From positions 1-64,000 of the forward strand of contig CAXXVQ010000008.1 in NCBI GenBank assembly GCA_963662245.2: 64,000 nt of DNA, given 5' to 3'. The notes under the pieces are model-generated. The model was given only the letters and a program-made list of their open reading frames with translations. It had not been told where the DNA came from and searched no databases. The position numbers and the translations under genes are program-made. Positions 1-8,208 of this stretch are shown piece by piece. The stretch is from JAFGVL01 sp963662245 (lineage in GTDB: Bacteria; Bacteroidota; Bacteroidia; Bacteroidales; Paludibacteraceae). Numbering within the stretch: the stretch's first letter is position 1; every line of letters begins with the position of its first letter.

Positions 1-937
1 GTGGAGTTAGTTTAAAATCATTAGAGATAAACCAAAATTGTTTTTGAGAATCATCTTTTCTTTGCCCTATGATTAGCCGAAAAGGCTGATCAAGGAGTTC
101 TTCGCGATAGTGAGTATTACCTTTTGTATTATTAATTTTCACTCCAGTATACAGAAACACTTTACTGTCCTTGAGTAGCGTTAATTCGCCTAAATCCAAC
201 GAGGTATTATCATTAATTAATGATTCTAGTTCTTCGTATTTTCGGTTTTCTTTTAATCTGGCCACAAAGCTTATTTCTTGCTTAGAAAAGTCTTTCATGG
301 TTCTAGAGGATTGCAGTCCTCTATCTATCACATATAAATTGGTGTGACCTACTTGCTGCTTTATATGAGAGAAAACCACTTTAGGTAATGCAACATCTTC
401 GCTGCAATGGCTTTGTTCAGTAAACACTTGCGCTTCACAAGGAAATAATCCATCAAAAGCAAGACTGTACTTAACAGCTTTCTTTCCACATGAATTATGA
501 TTTAAACCTTCAATGAGTTTACCCGACAAATCGTAAACCATAGAGCTGTCAACTCGTATTAGATTATACTTGTCTCTTTCAGTTGAGCTATATAAATCTG
601 AGAACTGAGTATAAATGCATTGATAAATTTCTTTAAAGTAATTAGAATCAATCTTTGAGAGTCTCTCTGAAATAGAGCTTCGTCGAACTTTATCTTCTTG
701 ATCAAGATTGAACAGAAGTTTAAAAACAGAATCGTTAAATGTGTCTTCTAGACTTCTTTGACTTAGCCTCTCATTATTTAAAAGCCCATAGAGTAAAAGA
801 TAAAACATCTTTTTACCATGTAATACTTTTGAATAATGGTCAACCTTAGTGGTTTCTGACAAATGACTTAATAATGCTTCAGGGATTACATTAAGTATCT
901 CTGATGCGGTTACTTTGTGATCTTTAAATACTGACAT
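1..937 (-). CDS. IS4-type transposase, 3' part outside window
   Basis: An open minus-strand frame runs from an ATG at 937 to the window edge, giving the first 312 residues of a transposase. It has the look of the DDE IS4 superfamily: the first aspartate is in RVDSS (D130), followed by a basic stretch, and the second is in VIDRG (D205), the DRG form usual in IS4 relatives. The region around YREELLDQPFRLI should precede or contain the third acidic site, and the rest lies beyond base 1. No stop interrupts it, so it may be functional. The outer terminal repeat near 940-1030 cannot be recognised without the other end. It lies downstream of mrp in the same orientation, behind a terminator. Confidence 0.8.
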   Translation of the reverse strand, partial: MSVFKDHKVTASEILNVIPEALLSHLSETTKVDHYSKVLHGKKMFYLLLYGLLNNERLSQRSLEDTFNDSVFKLLFNLDQEDKVRRSSISERLSKIDSNYFKEIYQCIYTQFSDLYSSTERDKYNLIRVDSSMVYDLSGKLIEGLNHNSCGKKAVKYSLAFDGLFPCEAQVFTEQSHCSEDVALPKVVFSHIKQQVGHTNLYVIDRGLQSSRTMKDFSKQEISFVARLKENRKYEELESLINDNTSLDLGELTLLKDSKVFLYTGVKINNTKGNTHYREELLDQPFRLIIGQRKDDSQKQFWFISNDFKLTP

Positions 938-1031
938 AACTATTTGATTATCAGACACAAAGATAGTGAAAACATATTGAATATGCAAGTTAATTCATTG
1001 ATATTCAATTGATTAAACACATTTTTATAAA

Positions 1032-1062
1032 CAAAAAAATGGTCGGAATTTCTTCCGACCAT
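1032..1062 (-). terminator. Rho-independent terminator after mrp
   Basis: A perfect 10-bp stem (1039-1048 with 1053-1062) built on ATGGTCGGAA and its complement closes a 4-base loop. On the minus strand it is followed by seven T residues. It lies 40 bases past the mrp stop and separates mrp from the transposase gene. Confidence 0.85.
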
Positions 1063-1102
1063 GACTGCCAAACGGCAGGTCTTTCTCTATCTTATTGAAA
1101 TC

Positions 1103-2221
1103 TTAATGTTTTCCAGGTTTATTCATTTCCACTTTTTGAGTAGGTGGTAATTGCTCATTGCGGATTTGCACTTGTGCTACAACCGCTTCAGCAAGATTCA
1201 TAAATGCTTGTCCGGTAATTGAGTTTTCGTCACTGGCAATCGGGTTACCGCTGTCGCCACCTTCACGGATGCTTTGTACAATTGGAATTTGACCTAGCAA
1301 TGGTACATTTAGTTCTTCAGCTAAGCGTTTGCAACCATCTTCACCAAAGATATAGTATTTGTTTTCTGGGAGTTCGGCAGGAGTAAACCACGCCATATTT
1401 TCCACCAAACCAAGTACAGGTACATTTACTTTATCGTTTAGGAACATGTTGATTCCTTTGCGCGCATCAGCCAAGGCTACATCTTGCGGAGTACTTACTA
1501 CTACCGCTCCGGTTATTCCCAGAGCTTGAAGCAGCGTAAGGTGAATATCGCTAGTGCCCGGAGGCATATCTATCAGGAAGAAATCTAATTCGCCCCAATG
1601 TGCATCGGTAATTAATTGTTTTAGTGCGTTACTTGCCATACCTCCACGCCAAAGTAATGCTTGGTCAGGTTCTACAAAGAAACCAACAGAAAGTAACTTG
1701 ATGCCGTGTTTTTCTACCGGGATAACTAAGTCGCGTCCTTCAATGTTTGCTAAGTGAGGACGAGCATCTTCTACACCAAACATTTTTGGCACTGATGGTC
1801 CGTGAATATCTGCATCCAATAATCCCACTTTGTAACCCATGCGAGCTAAAGCTACAGCTAGGTTAGAAGAAACTGTAGATTTACCTACACCACCTTTACC
1901 GGATGAAATTCCGATAATGTTTTTTACATTTTGAAGGTGTTTTTCCGGTTCTGGCGGAAGTTGTTGTTTAGTTTTTACCTTGATGTTACCAACGATTTCA
2001 GCATCTTCGCCTACATGCATTAAGATTGCTTGTTCAGCTGCTTTGATTACTGATTTGATAAAAGGGTCAGTAGGTTTTTCAAAGATCAATGAAAACGAAA
2101 TCTTGTTACCATCGATGCGGATATCATCTTCCACCATCTCGTTTGTCACAAGATCTTTTCCGTTACCCGGATAGCGTACTGTTTTAAGTGCGTCTGTTAT
2201 TAATTGAGGATAGAAAGCCAT
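1103..2221 (-). CDS. mrp: Mrp/ApbC-type iron-sulfur cluster carrier ATPase
   Basis: The product is a 372-residue cytoplasmic P-loop protein of the Mrp/NBP35 family, which carries iron-sulfur clusters to target proteins. An N-terminal MIP18/DUF59 domain occupies about residues 5-85. The deviant Walker A GKGGVGKST follows at 108-116, with DADIHGPS next. At the place where many Mrp proteins have a CxxC cluster-binding pair, this one reads ENMAWFTPAELPENKYY and has no cysteine pair. From memory this is the usual Bacteroidetes form. It starts the minus-strand block after trmB, with a palindromic repeat and AT-rich spacer between them. The family is certain; cluster binding by this version is inferred. 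Confidence 0.95.
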   Translation of the reverse strand: MAFYPQLITDALKTVRYPGNGKDLVTNEMVEDDIRIDGNKISFSLIFEKPTDPFIKSVIKAAEQAILMHVGEDAEIVGNIKVKTKQQLPPEPEKHLQNVKNIIGISSGKGGVGKSTVSSNLAVALARMGYKVGLLDADIHGPSVPKMFGVEDARPHLANIEGRDLVIPVEKHGIKLLSVGFFVEPDQALLWRGGMASNALKQLITDAHWGELDFFLIDMPPGTSDIHLTLLQALGITGAVVVSTPQDVALADARKGINMFLNDKVNVPVLGLVENMAWFTPAELPENKYYIFGEDGCKRLAEELNVPLLGQIPIVQSIREGGDSGNPIASDENSITGQAFMNLAEAVVAQVQIRNEQLPPTQKVEMNKPGKH

Positions 2222-2266
2222 AATGAATTAATAATTAATAATGAATAATTAAGAATGGATTGTTTT

Positions 2267-2299
2267 TGTTAGAGACAAGGCATTGCCTTGTCTCTAACA
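2267..2299. repeat. REP-like palindrome between trmB and mrp
   Basis: A 15-bp perfect stem (2267-2281 with 2285-2299) around TGTTAGAGACAAGGC and a 3-base loop. It carries no T-run on either side in the right place, so it is not a classical terminator. A related AGAGAC...GTCTCT palindrome sits at 54696-54721, which suggests a dispersed family. The bases before it (2222-2258) are AT-rich near-repeats of AATTAATAATGAATAA. Confidence 0.7.
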
Positions 2300-2310
2300 A
2301 TCAGTCCTAA

Positions 2311-3072
2311 TTATTTAGTGAGATTGAGTTCTGAGCGTTTGCTGCGGCCAAAGCTGCGATAGCTGTCAAGTTCTATTTCGATGTCAGGCTCAACATATTT
2401 TTCACGCGGTTGGAATTCAAACTTCAGGTATCTGATGTTGATGCCACGCGCTAGCCATTGTTGCTCGTAATAGGTTTTGATGCCCAATATATTGTCTACA
2501 ATATCTGAATTATATAAATCTTCTGTTTCAAAAAGCACCGGAAAGTTATTTACGCGCACCATTTCACGAGTGTAGGTGTACATGAAATTACTATCACATT
2601 TTAGGTGAATGATTCCGCTCGGTTTTACAAACTCTTGGTATTGTGCCATAAAGTTTGTGGCAGTCATTCGTTTGGTCACTTTCTTCATCTGTGGGTCAGG
2701 GAAGGTAATCCAGATTTCGCTGATTTCATCTTTCCCAAAGAAATGACTTAGCATTTCGATTTTAGTACGAAGAAAAGCTACATTGCTCATTCCTGCTTCG
2801 TGTGCTTCTTTAGCACCTGTCCACATGCGAGCTCCTTTGATGTCGATACCGATAAAGTTCTTTTCAGGGAAAAGCTTTGCTAGGCCAACAGTGTATTCAC
2901 CTTTTCCGCATCCAAGTTCCAGTACAATAGGGTTGTCATTTTTAAAGAACTGCTTGTTCCATTGACCTTTCATTTCAAAGGATTGCCCTTCACGAATAGC
3001 GTTGAACGATAGTTGAAAAACATGAGGAAACTCCTCCATGTCGTTGAACTTCTTAAGTTTATTTTTGCCCAC
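2311..3072 (-). CDS. trmB: tRNA (guanine-N7-)-methyltransferase
   Basis: TrmB methylates N7 of guanine-46 in tRNA using S-adenosylmethionine. The SAM-binding motif LELGCGKGEY lies at residues 51-60, GIDIKG at about 75-80 gives the acidic end of strand 2, and the family signature TFPDPQ is at 123-128. The length, 253 residues, includes a lineage-typical C-terminal extension. The start at 3072 gives MGKNKLKKF, a normal lysine-rich N-terminus. It lies 21 bases after gldH in the same direction, so cotranscription with gldH and ricT is likely. Confidence 0.95.
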   Translation of the reverse strand: MGKNKLKKFNDMEEFPHVFQLSFNAIREGQSFEMKGQWNKQFFKNDNPIVLELGCGKGEYTVGLAKLFPEKNFIGIDIKGARMWTGAKEAHEAGMSNVAFLRTKIEMLSHFFGKDEISEIWITFPDPQMKKVTKRMTATNFMAQYQEFVKPSGIIHLKCDSNFMYTYTREMVRVNNFPVLFETEDLYNSDIVDNILGIKTYYEQQWLARGINIRYLKFEFQPREKYVEPDIEIELDSYRSFGRSKRSELNLTK

Positions 3073-3093
3073 GGGAGAAAATGTCTTGTGAAA

Positions 3094-3564
3094 TTATTCT
3101 GCTTTAATGATTTCAAGGCCAATATCATTGATTCCTGTTAAAATAGAATCGCGCATACCTTGTTGTATTGTGAATTTGTAGTTGCCAGCCTGTTTAAACT
3201 TAAAGTTTTTCTTAACAAGAACCGGCATTTCGTATAGCGAACCAAAACCTGAACCTAACCATTTACCTGTGTTGTCAGCTAAATAGCATTCAATGGTATC
3301 ATTCACCACTACACTATCTGGTTGAGTGTAGGATACAAATAACCAAAGGTTCTGCCATCTGTATTCGCCACGGTTTCTGACATTGGCAATTACCTGATAG
3401 TTGCTTGTGATGTCTTTAACATCCACATTATAAACTGCCGCGCTGTCTTTATTCCAACCTTCAGCCGGGAGTTCCTTGTATTCGTTGTAGATAGTGTCGC
3501 TAAAATTACAGCTAGCTAAAATTACAGCTAGGAATGCAAAAATTGCAATTCTATTCATTTTCAT
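3094..3564 (-). CDS. gldH: Gliding motility lipoprotein GldH
   Basis: GldH is a lipoprotein required for gliding in Flavobacterium and found across gliding and non-gliding Bacteroidetes; its precise role is not settled. The N-terminus is a short signal peptide ending in the lipobox LASC with the lipidated Cys19, so the mature protein is membrane-anchored. The rest (156 residues in all) is a beta-rich domain with the family's features ELPAEGWNKDSA and WLGSGFGSLYE. The start overlaps the end of ricT by 14 bases, which suggests translational coupling. A second ATG two codons later is an alternative start. Confidence 0.9.
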   Translation of the reverse strand: MKMNRIAIFAFLAVILASCNFSDTIYNEYKELPAEGWNKDSAAVYNVDVKDITSNYQVIANVRNRGEYRWQNLWLFVSYTQPDSVVVNDTIECYLADNTGKWLGSGFGSLYEMPVLVKKNFKFKQAGNYKFTIQQGMRDSILTGINDIGLEIIKAE

Positions 3565-4813
3565 TGGATGGATTTTGGTTGTTGTTTTTCTTTTTAACCG
3601 CTATTGGTCTGTCGTTTCTGTTATTGTTTCCACCGCCGTTGTTTGCATTACTTTCGTTATTTGGTTTCGGACGGTTTCTGTTGTTTGATTTGTTGCGGTT
3701 GTTATTATTTGGTCTATTATTGTTTTTCTTTTTTGGTTTGTTGCTGTCAAAACGAGTTAAGCTGTCTTGTCCAACCACATTGTGGAAATCAGTTTCAACA
3801 GTAGCTGATTTGTTGCTATCTTTTTCCAGTTGCAGTTGCTCAGGTTTTTTACCTGATCTGTTCATCGAGATGATTTGTTTTGCTCTATCTACTGAAAGAA
3901 TTACTAGGTTAGCTGCCATGTTTGGAGCCGAAGAGTAAGTCATTTCGCGTTTGAAAACATCAGTTTTAAAGTGGAACCATGTACCATCTTTAGTTTCCAA
4001 TTGTATTTCTTTTGAAGGAAAATCTTTTTGAGCATCTACATAAGCATCTACCTCATAGTTCATGCAGCATTTAAGTTTTGCACATTGTCCGGCAAGTTTT
4101 TGCGGGTTTAGTGAAATGTCTTGATAGCGAGCTGCACTTGTTGATACTGATACGAAACTGCTCATCCAAGAAGAGCAGCAAAGTTCACGACCACATGGCC
4201 CGATACCACCAATACGACCAGCCTCTTGGCGAGCACCAATTTGTTTCATTTCGATGCGGATTTTGAATGCATCAGCCAATACTTTAATCAATTGTCGGAA
4301 GTCAACGCGCTCATCAGCAATGTAATAGAAGATAGCTTTGTTGCCGTCACCTTGGTATTCTACATCACCAATTTTCATGTTCAGTTTCAAATCCTCAGCA
4401 ATCTGACGAGAACGAATCATAGTCTCTTGTTCGCGAGCTTTTGCTTCCTCGTATTTTTCCAAGTCATTTGGTTTTGCTTTGCGATATACGCGGCGGACTT
4501 CAATTTTTTCAGGATTCACATTGTTCTTTTTCATTTGGTTTAGTACCAAACGCCCGGTAAGTGTAATCTCACCAATATCGTGCCCGGGAGAAGCTTCTAC
4601 AGCTACCATATCTCCTTTTTCTAAAGGAATTTTTGTGCTGTTTAGGAAATATCCTTTACGGGTATTTTTGAACTGAACTTCAACAAAGTCAGTGTCTGTT
4701 TGAGTTTCAGGAAGATCGCTAAGCCAATCGTAAGTGGCAAGTTTTTTTGTAGTATTGTTACGGCATCCGCATTCTTTCATGTTGCATCCGCCCATATCTA
4801 GTTTATAATCCAT
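3551..4813 (-). CDS. ricT: PSP1/RicT-family protein with Asn-rich tail
   Basis: RicT (YaaT) in Bacillus is part of an iron-sulfur-containing complex that stimulates RNase Y. The PSP1 domain is clear, with the cysteine motifs GPCGRELCC and GQCAKLKCC that would bind clusters, plus CGC near the N-terminus. The last ~65 residues are a disordered tail packed with Asn, Lys and Arg (such as NNNRPNNNNRNKSNN), unlike the compact Bacillus protein. Gene order holB then ricT matches Firmicutes synteny; here gldH follows. Total length is 420 residues. The family call is firm; the role in this phylum is inferred, and the tail may bind RNA. Confidence 0.9.
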   Translation of the reverse strand: MDYKLDMGGCNMKECGCRNNTTKKLATYDWLSDLPETQTDTDFVEVQFKNTRKGYFLNSTKIPLEKGDMVAVEASPGHDIGEITLTGRLVLNQMKKNNVNPEKIEVRRVYRKAKPNDLEKYEEAKAREQETMIRSRQIAEDLKLNMKIGDVEYQGDGNKAIFYYIADERVDFRQLIKVLADAFKIRIEMKQIGARQEAGRIGGIGPCGRELCCSSWMSSFVSVSTSAARYQDISLNPQKLAGQCAKLKCCMNYEVDAYVDAQKDFPSKEIQLETKDGTWFHFKTDVFKREMTYSSAPNMAANLVILSVDRAKQIISMNRSGKKPEQLQLEKDSNKSATVETDFHNVVGQDSLTRFDSNKPKKKNNNRPNNNNRNKSNNRNRPKPNNESNANNGGGNNNRNDRPIAVKKKNNNQNPSNENE

Positions 4814-4933
4814 AAAGTAGTTTAAGTTTATTTGGTGGTTTGAGACTCGTTTGCCTCAATATATATAGGGTTTGTTGTCAAAAAGCACAAATTTACAAAA
4901 TAATTAGATTGTAAACTAGTTATGAATTTGTTA

Positions 4934-6091
4934 TTAATTTTTTAACAACATGATGATTTTTAAGGCCAAGTCGTAAAATATAATTTTGGCTTGTACATTT
5001 TGTTCTATATGTCTTTCTGCAAGGGCAAGTTCTTCCATGATTCCTATCACATTTCCTTCATTGATAAAAGGTGAAAATTTAGCTGAAAAATCTTTCTCGT
5101 AAGGAGCCAGATACACTAAATCATCATTATGCAGGTTGTAAATAAAGTTTTCGCGAATCATGTGTTGGGCATAGCCTAGAAAGTTCTTTTGGTTCTCACG
5201 ACCAATCTTTGCCAGTTCTTCTGAAAGTTGACGAAGCGTTTTTAGTGCTTCTCCTTTTTTGTCCACAGTAGGGAAATTTTTAATACCCCAAGCCGTACGC
5301 ATCAGCAGAACGAAATAATCAAAGTAACGGCGGTTCTCTTCTTTTTCTTCGGCAATAAGAGAAGCCTTCAGATAACTCCCATTTGCTAAGCGTGCGTAAT
5401 GTTGCGCATCAGCAAGTGGCAGGTTGTATTTGTTGACAATATTATTTGCTATTTGCTGAATTTCTACCGGTGCAACATTGACGCGTTGTGTGCGCGAAAT
5501 AATAGTTGTGATAATCTCATCCGGACTGTCAGAAACCAAAAGGAAAACTGTTTTTGCCGGTGGTTCTTCCAGAATCTTCAGTAGCTTGTTTGAACAAGTA
5601 TTGTGCATCTTTTCGGGATGCCAAATAATCATAATTTTATAGTCTGCCTCGTAGGTTTTTAGGCTTAGCTTACGCAAAATCTCTTCACTCTCGTTGGAGT
5701 AAATCATTCCTTGTTTGCCCGAACCTCCAATATTTTCATACCAGGCATTCAAACTGAAATATGGATTTTGAAGGATAAACTCACGGAAGTCAGGAAGAAA
5801 ATCATCACATACAACGCTTGATTTTCCTGTAGGTTTGATAACCGGAAATACGAAATGCAAATCAGGGTGAGCCAGTTTTGAGAACTTCACACATGATGGG
5901 CAAGTGCCGCAACTATCTGTTTCGCTACGATTTTCGCAGCAGATATATTGGGCATAAGCTAAAGCCAACGGAAGCTTACCGATTCCCTCAATTCCACAAA
6001 TAAGTTGAGCATGGGAAATGCGTTGCTCTTGTACCGAGCGTATAAAGCGTTCTTTTATTTCGTCTTGTCCTATTATCGAAGAAAAAAGCAT
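4934..6091 (-). CDS. holB: DNA polymerase III subunit delta'
   Basis: Delta' is the stator of the clamp loader that places the beta clamp on DNA. The protein (385 residues) begins with an AAA+ domain: a loop at 33-39 reads GIEGIGK, close to a Walker A, and a zinc module follows with Cys51/52, Cys61, Cys64 and Cys67. ILEEPP and SRTQR match the clamp-loader motifs (Walker B region variant and SRC-like arginine). A TACCTTTG box lies 21 bases upstream of the start. The stop is 120 bases before ricT. Confidence 0.93.
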   Translation of the reverse strand: MLFSSIIGQDEIKERFIRSVQEQRISHAQLICGIEGIGKLPLALAYAQYICCENRSETDSCGTCPSCVKFSKLAHPDLHFVFPVIKPTGKSSVVCDDFLPDFREFILQNPYFSLNAWYENIGGSGKQGMIYSNESEEILRKLSLKTYEADYKIMIIWHPEKMHNTCSNKLLKILEEPPAKTVFLLVSDSPDEIITTIISRTQRVNVAPVEIQQIANNIVNKYNLPLADAQHYARLANGSYLKASLIAEEKEENRRYFDYFVLLMRTAWGIKNFPTVDKKGEALKTLRQLSEELAKIGRENQKNFLGYAQHMIRENFIYNLHNDDLVYLAPYEKDFSAKFSPFINEGNVIGIMEELALAERHIEQNVQAKIIFYDLALKIIMLLKN

Positions 6092-6111
6092 GTCGTCTGT
6101 TTTAATGTATG

Positions 6112-6119
6112 CAAAGGTA
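6112..6119 (-). promoter_or_regulatory. -7 box upstream of holB
   Basis: The minus strand reads TACCTTTG, a match to the Bacteroidetes -7 element TAnnTTTG, 21 bases from the holB start. No clear TTG element is seen 17-23 bases further up. Confidence 0.5.
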
Positions 6120-6273
6120 AAAAATTATTTAAAGCCTCTCTTGTCTGTTGAATAATTCCCCAAGTATGTGAAATGTTAATGAAAAAAGCCTTTGTTTATA
6201 CTGTACTTATCTGTTTGAATTTTAACTTTGTGTGAATTTAGAATAAAACCAATTCAAATACATCATCGAATAG

Positions 6274-7188
6274 ATGCCTAATAAGTTATTGATAATAAGA
6301 ATTATTCTCGCTTTTTTTGCTTTGAACCTGATGTTTGCCACTTCATCTTTTTCGCAAAATAATGCTCCTGTTATTTCTGCGGAAGATTTGCGTACCGTGC
6401 AAGGAGTTCCTATTGATGGTCTTGCTACAGCAACCGATGCTGATGGTGAGGCACTGACTTTTTCCATAAATATATCTCCTTCATATTTTGTAAATACTGC
6501 TACCATAGATGCGTCTACAGGTGTTTACACATTTACTCCCTATTCTGCTTTTTTAGGTAATGATAGCATTGAGATTAAGGTGACTGATGGAAATGGTGGA
6601 GCAGATTCTGTAATGGTATATGTTTCTGTTTATAAACTGAATTATGCTCCATCAGCAAATTCGGATTCTTTTGAGGTAAAACAAAATAAAGCCACTGCTT
6701 TGGCTGTTTTAGATAATGATACTGATGTAGATGGCTCGCCTGACCCAACTACAATTACTATAGAGCTTGAACCTGAGCACGGAACAATCTCCGTAGATTA
6801 TAATACGGGTGAAATTATTTATACATCTGATGCCGACTTCCTTGGCGAGGATAGCTTGGTTTACAAGGTTTTTGATGATGGATATCCTTATTTAGAGTCT
6901 GATACTGCCGTAGTGTATATTTCTGTTGTGGCAACATCGGTTACTGTGCCTGAAGGTTTTTCTCCTAATGGCGACGGAGTGAATGACAAGCTTGAAATAA
7001 AAAATATTGAGTGTTTCCCTAATAATCATTTACAGATTATAAATCGTTGGGGAAATCTGGTTTATGAAACTGATTCGTACACTAATGATTGGAACGGAGA
7101 TGATTTGCCCGTGGGAACATATTTTTATGTGCTCGATTTGGGTAATGACCAGAAAACGGAGAAAGGCTTTGTGTATCTGAATCGATAA
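6274..7188 (+). CDS. Secreted T9SS substrate with type B gliding C-terminal domain
   Basis: The protein (304 residues) has a signal peptide (about 1-27), two Ig/cadherin-like repeats (about 30-120 and 125-220, each rich in DxDG and VYVSV strands) and a C-terminal gliding-motility-associated (CHU_C, type B) domain. That domain shows FSPNGDGVND, IINRWGNLVYE, LPVGTYFYVL and a terminal GFVYLNR. Type B domains direct export by the type IX secretion system with a SprF-like partner, and a SprF/PorP gene is next, 72 bases on. The product is probably surface-exposed or released. A TAACTTTG box lies at 6223-6230. Its binding target is unknown. Confidence 0.88.
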   Translation: MPNKLLIIRIILAFFALNLMFATSSFSQNNAPVISAEDLRTVQGVPIDGLATATDADGEALTFSINISPSYFVNTATIDASTGVYTFTPYSAFLGNDSIEIKVTDGNGGADSVMVYVSVYKLNYAPSANSDSFEVKQNKATALAVLDNDTDVDGSPDPTTITIELEPEHGTISVDYNTGEIIYTSDADFLGEDSLVYKVFDDGYPYLESDTAVVYISVVATSVTVPEGFSPNGDGVNDKLEIKNIECFPNNHLQIINRWGNLVYETDSYTNDWNGDDLPVGTYFYVLDLGNDQKTEKGFVYLNR

Positions 7189-7260
7189 AACTATCCCTTT
7201 GGGTAGTTGATGTAGTATGTTTGTTTTGCTACTTTGACCAACTTTTAATAGATAATATTA

Positions 7261-8187
7261 ATGGTGAAAAGAATACTTTTTATAATCGCATGTAATTTGA
7301 TGTTACTTCAGCTTTTTGCACAGCAAGAGGCTATGTACACGCATTATATGTACAATACTCTGGGCGTGAATCCTGCTTATGCCGGAAGTCGTGATGCACT
7401 TACGCTTACTGCATTGCATCGTTCGCAGTGGGTAGGCTTTGATGGAGCTCCCGTTACGCAAACCTTTACGGCGCATGCTCCGGTTATGGGTGATGCCGTG
7501 AATTTGGGTTTGTCATTTATCAATGATAAAATTGGACCGGTGCATACTACTGCTTTGTATTTGGATTATGCTTTTCGTTTTCAAGTAAGCAAAAAAGGCA
7601 AACTTGCTTTGGGGCTTAAACTTGGTTTTAATAATTACAACTCCAATTTATCCGAATTAGAACTTTCGCAGCCTGATAATTCTTTTGCACAAATTGAAAG
7701 TGCTTTCTCTCCAAATCTTGGTTTTGGGCTGTATTACAACACTGACCGATTTTATGCGGGTATTTCTACTCCAAAACTATTTGAAAATAACTACTTGTAC
7801 ACAGAAACAACAAGTGGAAGCAATTTGTCAGAAGAAGCTCGACACTATTACCTGATTGCAGGATATCTGATGCATGCCACTAAGGATATTGATTTTAAAC
7901 CAACGGCTTTTGTGAAGATTGTAGAGAATGCTCCTGTAGAGTTAGATTTGACCGGAAGCTTTATTTTTTATGACCAATTTAGCTTGGGAGCAATGCTTCG
8001 TACTGGCGATGCTATCGGATTGTTGTTGGGTTACAATATCACTGAGCAGTTGGAGATAGGGTATTCATTTGATTGGTCATATGTGAACACTACCTCAAAA
8101 TACAATGATGGTAGTCATGAGATTTTGTTACGCTATGACTTTATTTATAAAAACAAACGAAGGATTCGTTCTCCGCGTTACTTCTAA
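7261..8187 (+). CDS. PorP/SprF-family outer membrane protein
   Basis: This 308-residue protein has a cleavable signal peptide (about 1-20) followed by QQEAMYTHYMYNTLGVNPAY, the family's N-terminal hallmark, and then alternating beta strands ending in an aromatic-rich tail (RIRSPRYF), as expected of an outer membrane beta barrel. SprF-type members are needed for export of type B substrates such as SprB. Its position between a type B substrate and a PorE-like gene fits a dedicated secretion partner. The match to the family is clear; which substrate it serves is inferred from proximity. Confidence 0.9.
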   Translation: MVKRILFIIACNLMLLQLFAQQEAMYTHYMYNTLGVNPAYAGSRDALTLTALHRSQWVGFDGAPVTQTFTAHAPVMGDAVNLGLSFINDKIGPVHTTALYLDYAFRFQVSKKGKLALGLKLGFNNYNSNLSELELSQPDNSFAQIESAFSPNLGFGLYYNTDRFYAGISTPKLFENNYLYTETTSGSNLSEEARHYYLIAGYLMHATKDIDFKPTAFVKIVENAPVELDLTGSFIFYDQFSLGAMLRTGDAIGLLLGYNITEQLEIGYSFDWSYVNTTSKYNDGSHEILLRYDFIYKNKRRIRSPRYF

Positions 8188-8208
8188 CACTGACAAAAGC
8201 ACTATTGT

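Noticed and set aside
3534..3938. Frames on the plus strand rich in Phe/Leu/Ser
   Set aside because: They are the antisense of the Asn/Lys-rich RicT tail; the hydrophobic look is a composition effect.
6222..6506. 94-residue minus-strand frame
   Set aside because: It lies over the signal peptide region of the T9SS substrate and contains no recognisable features.
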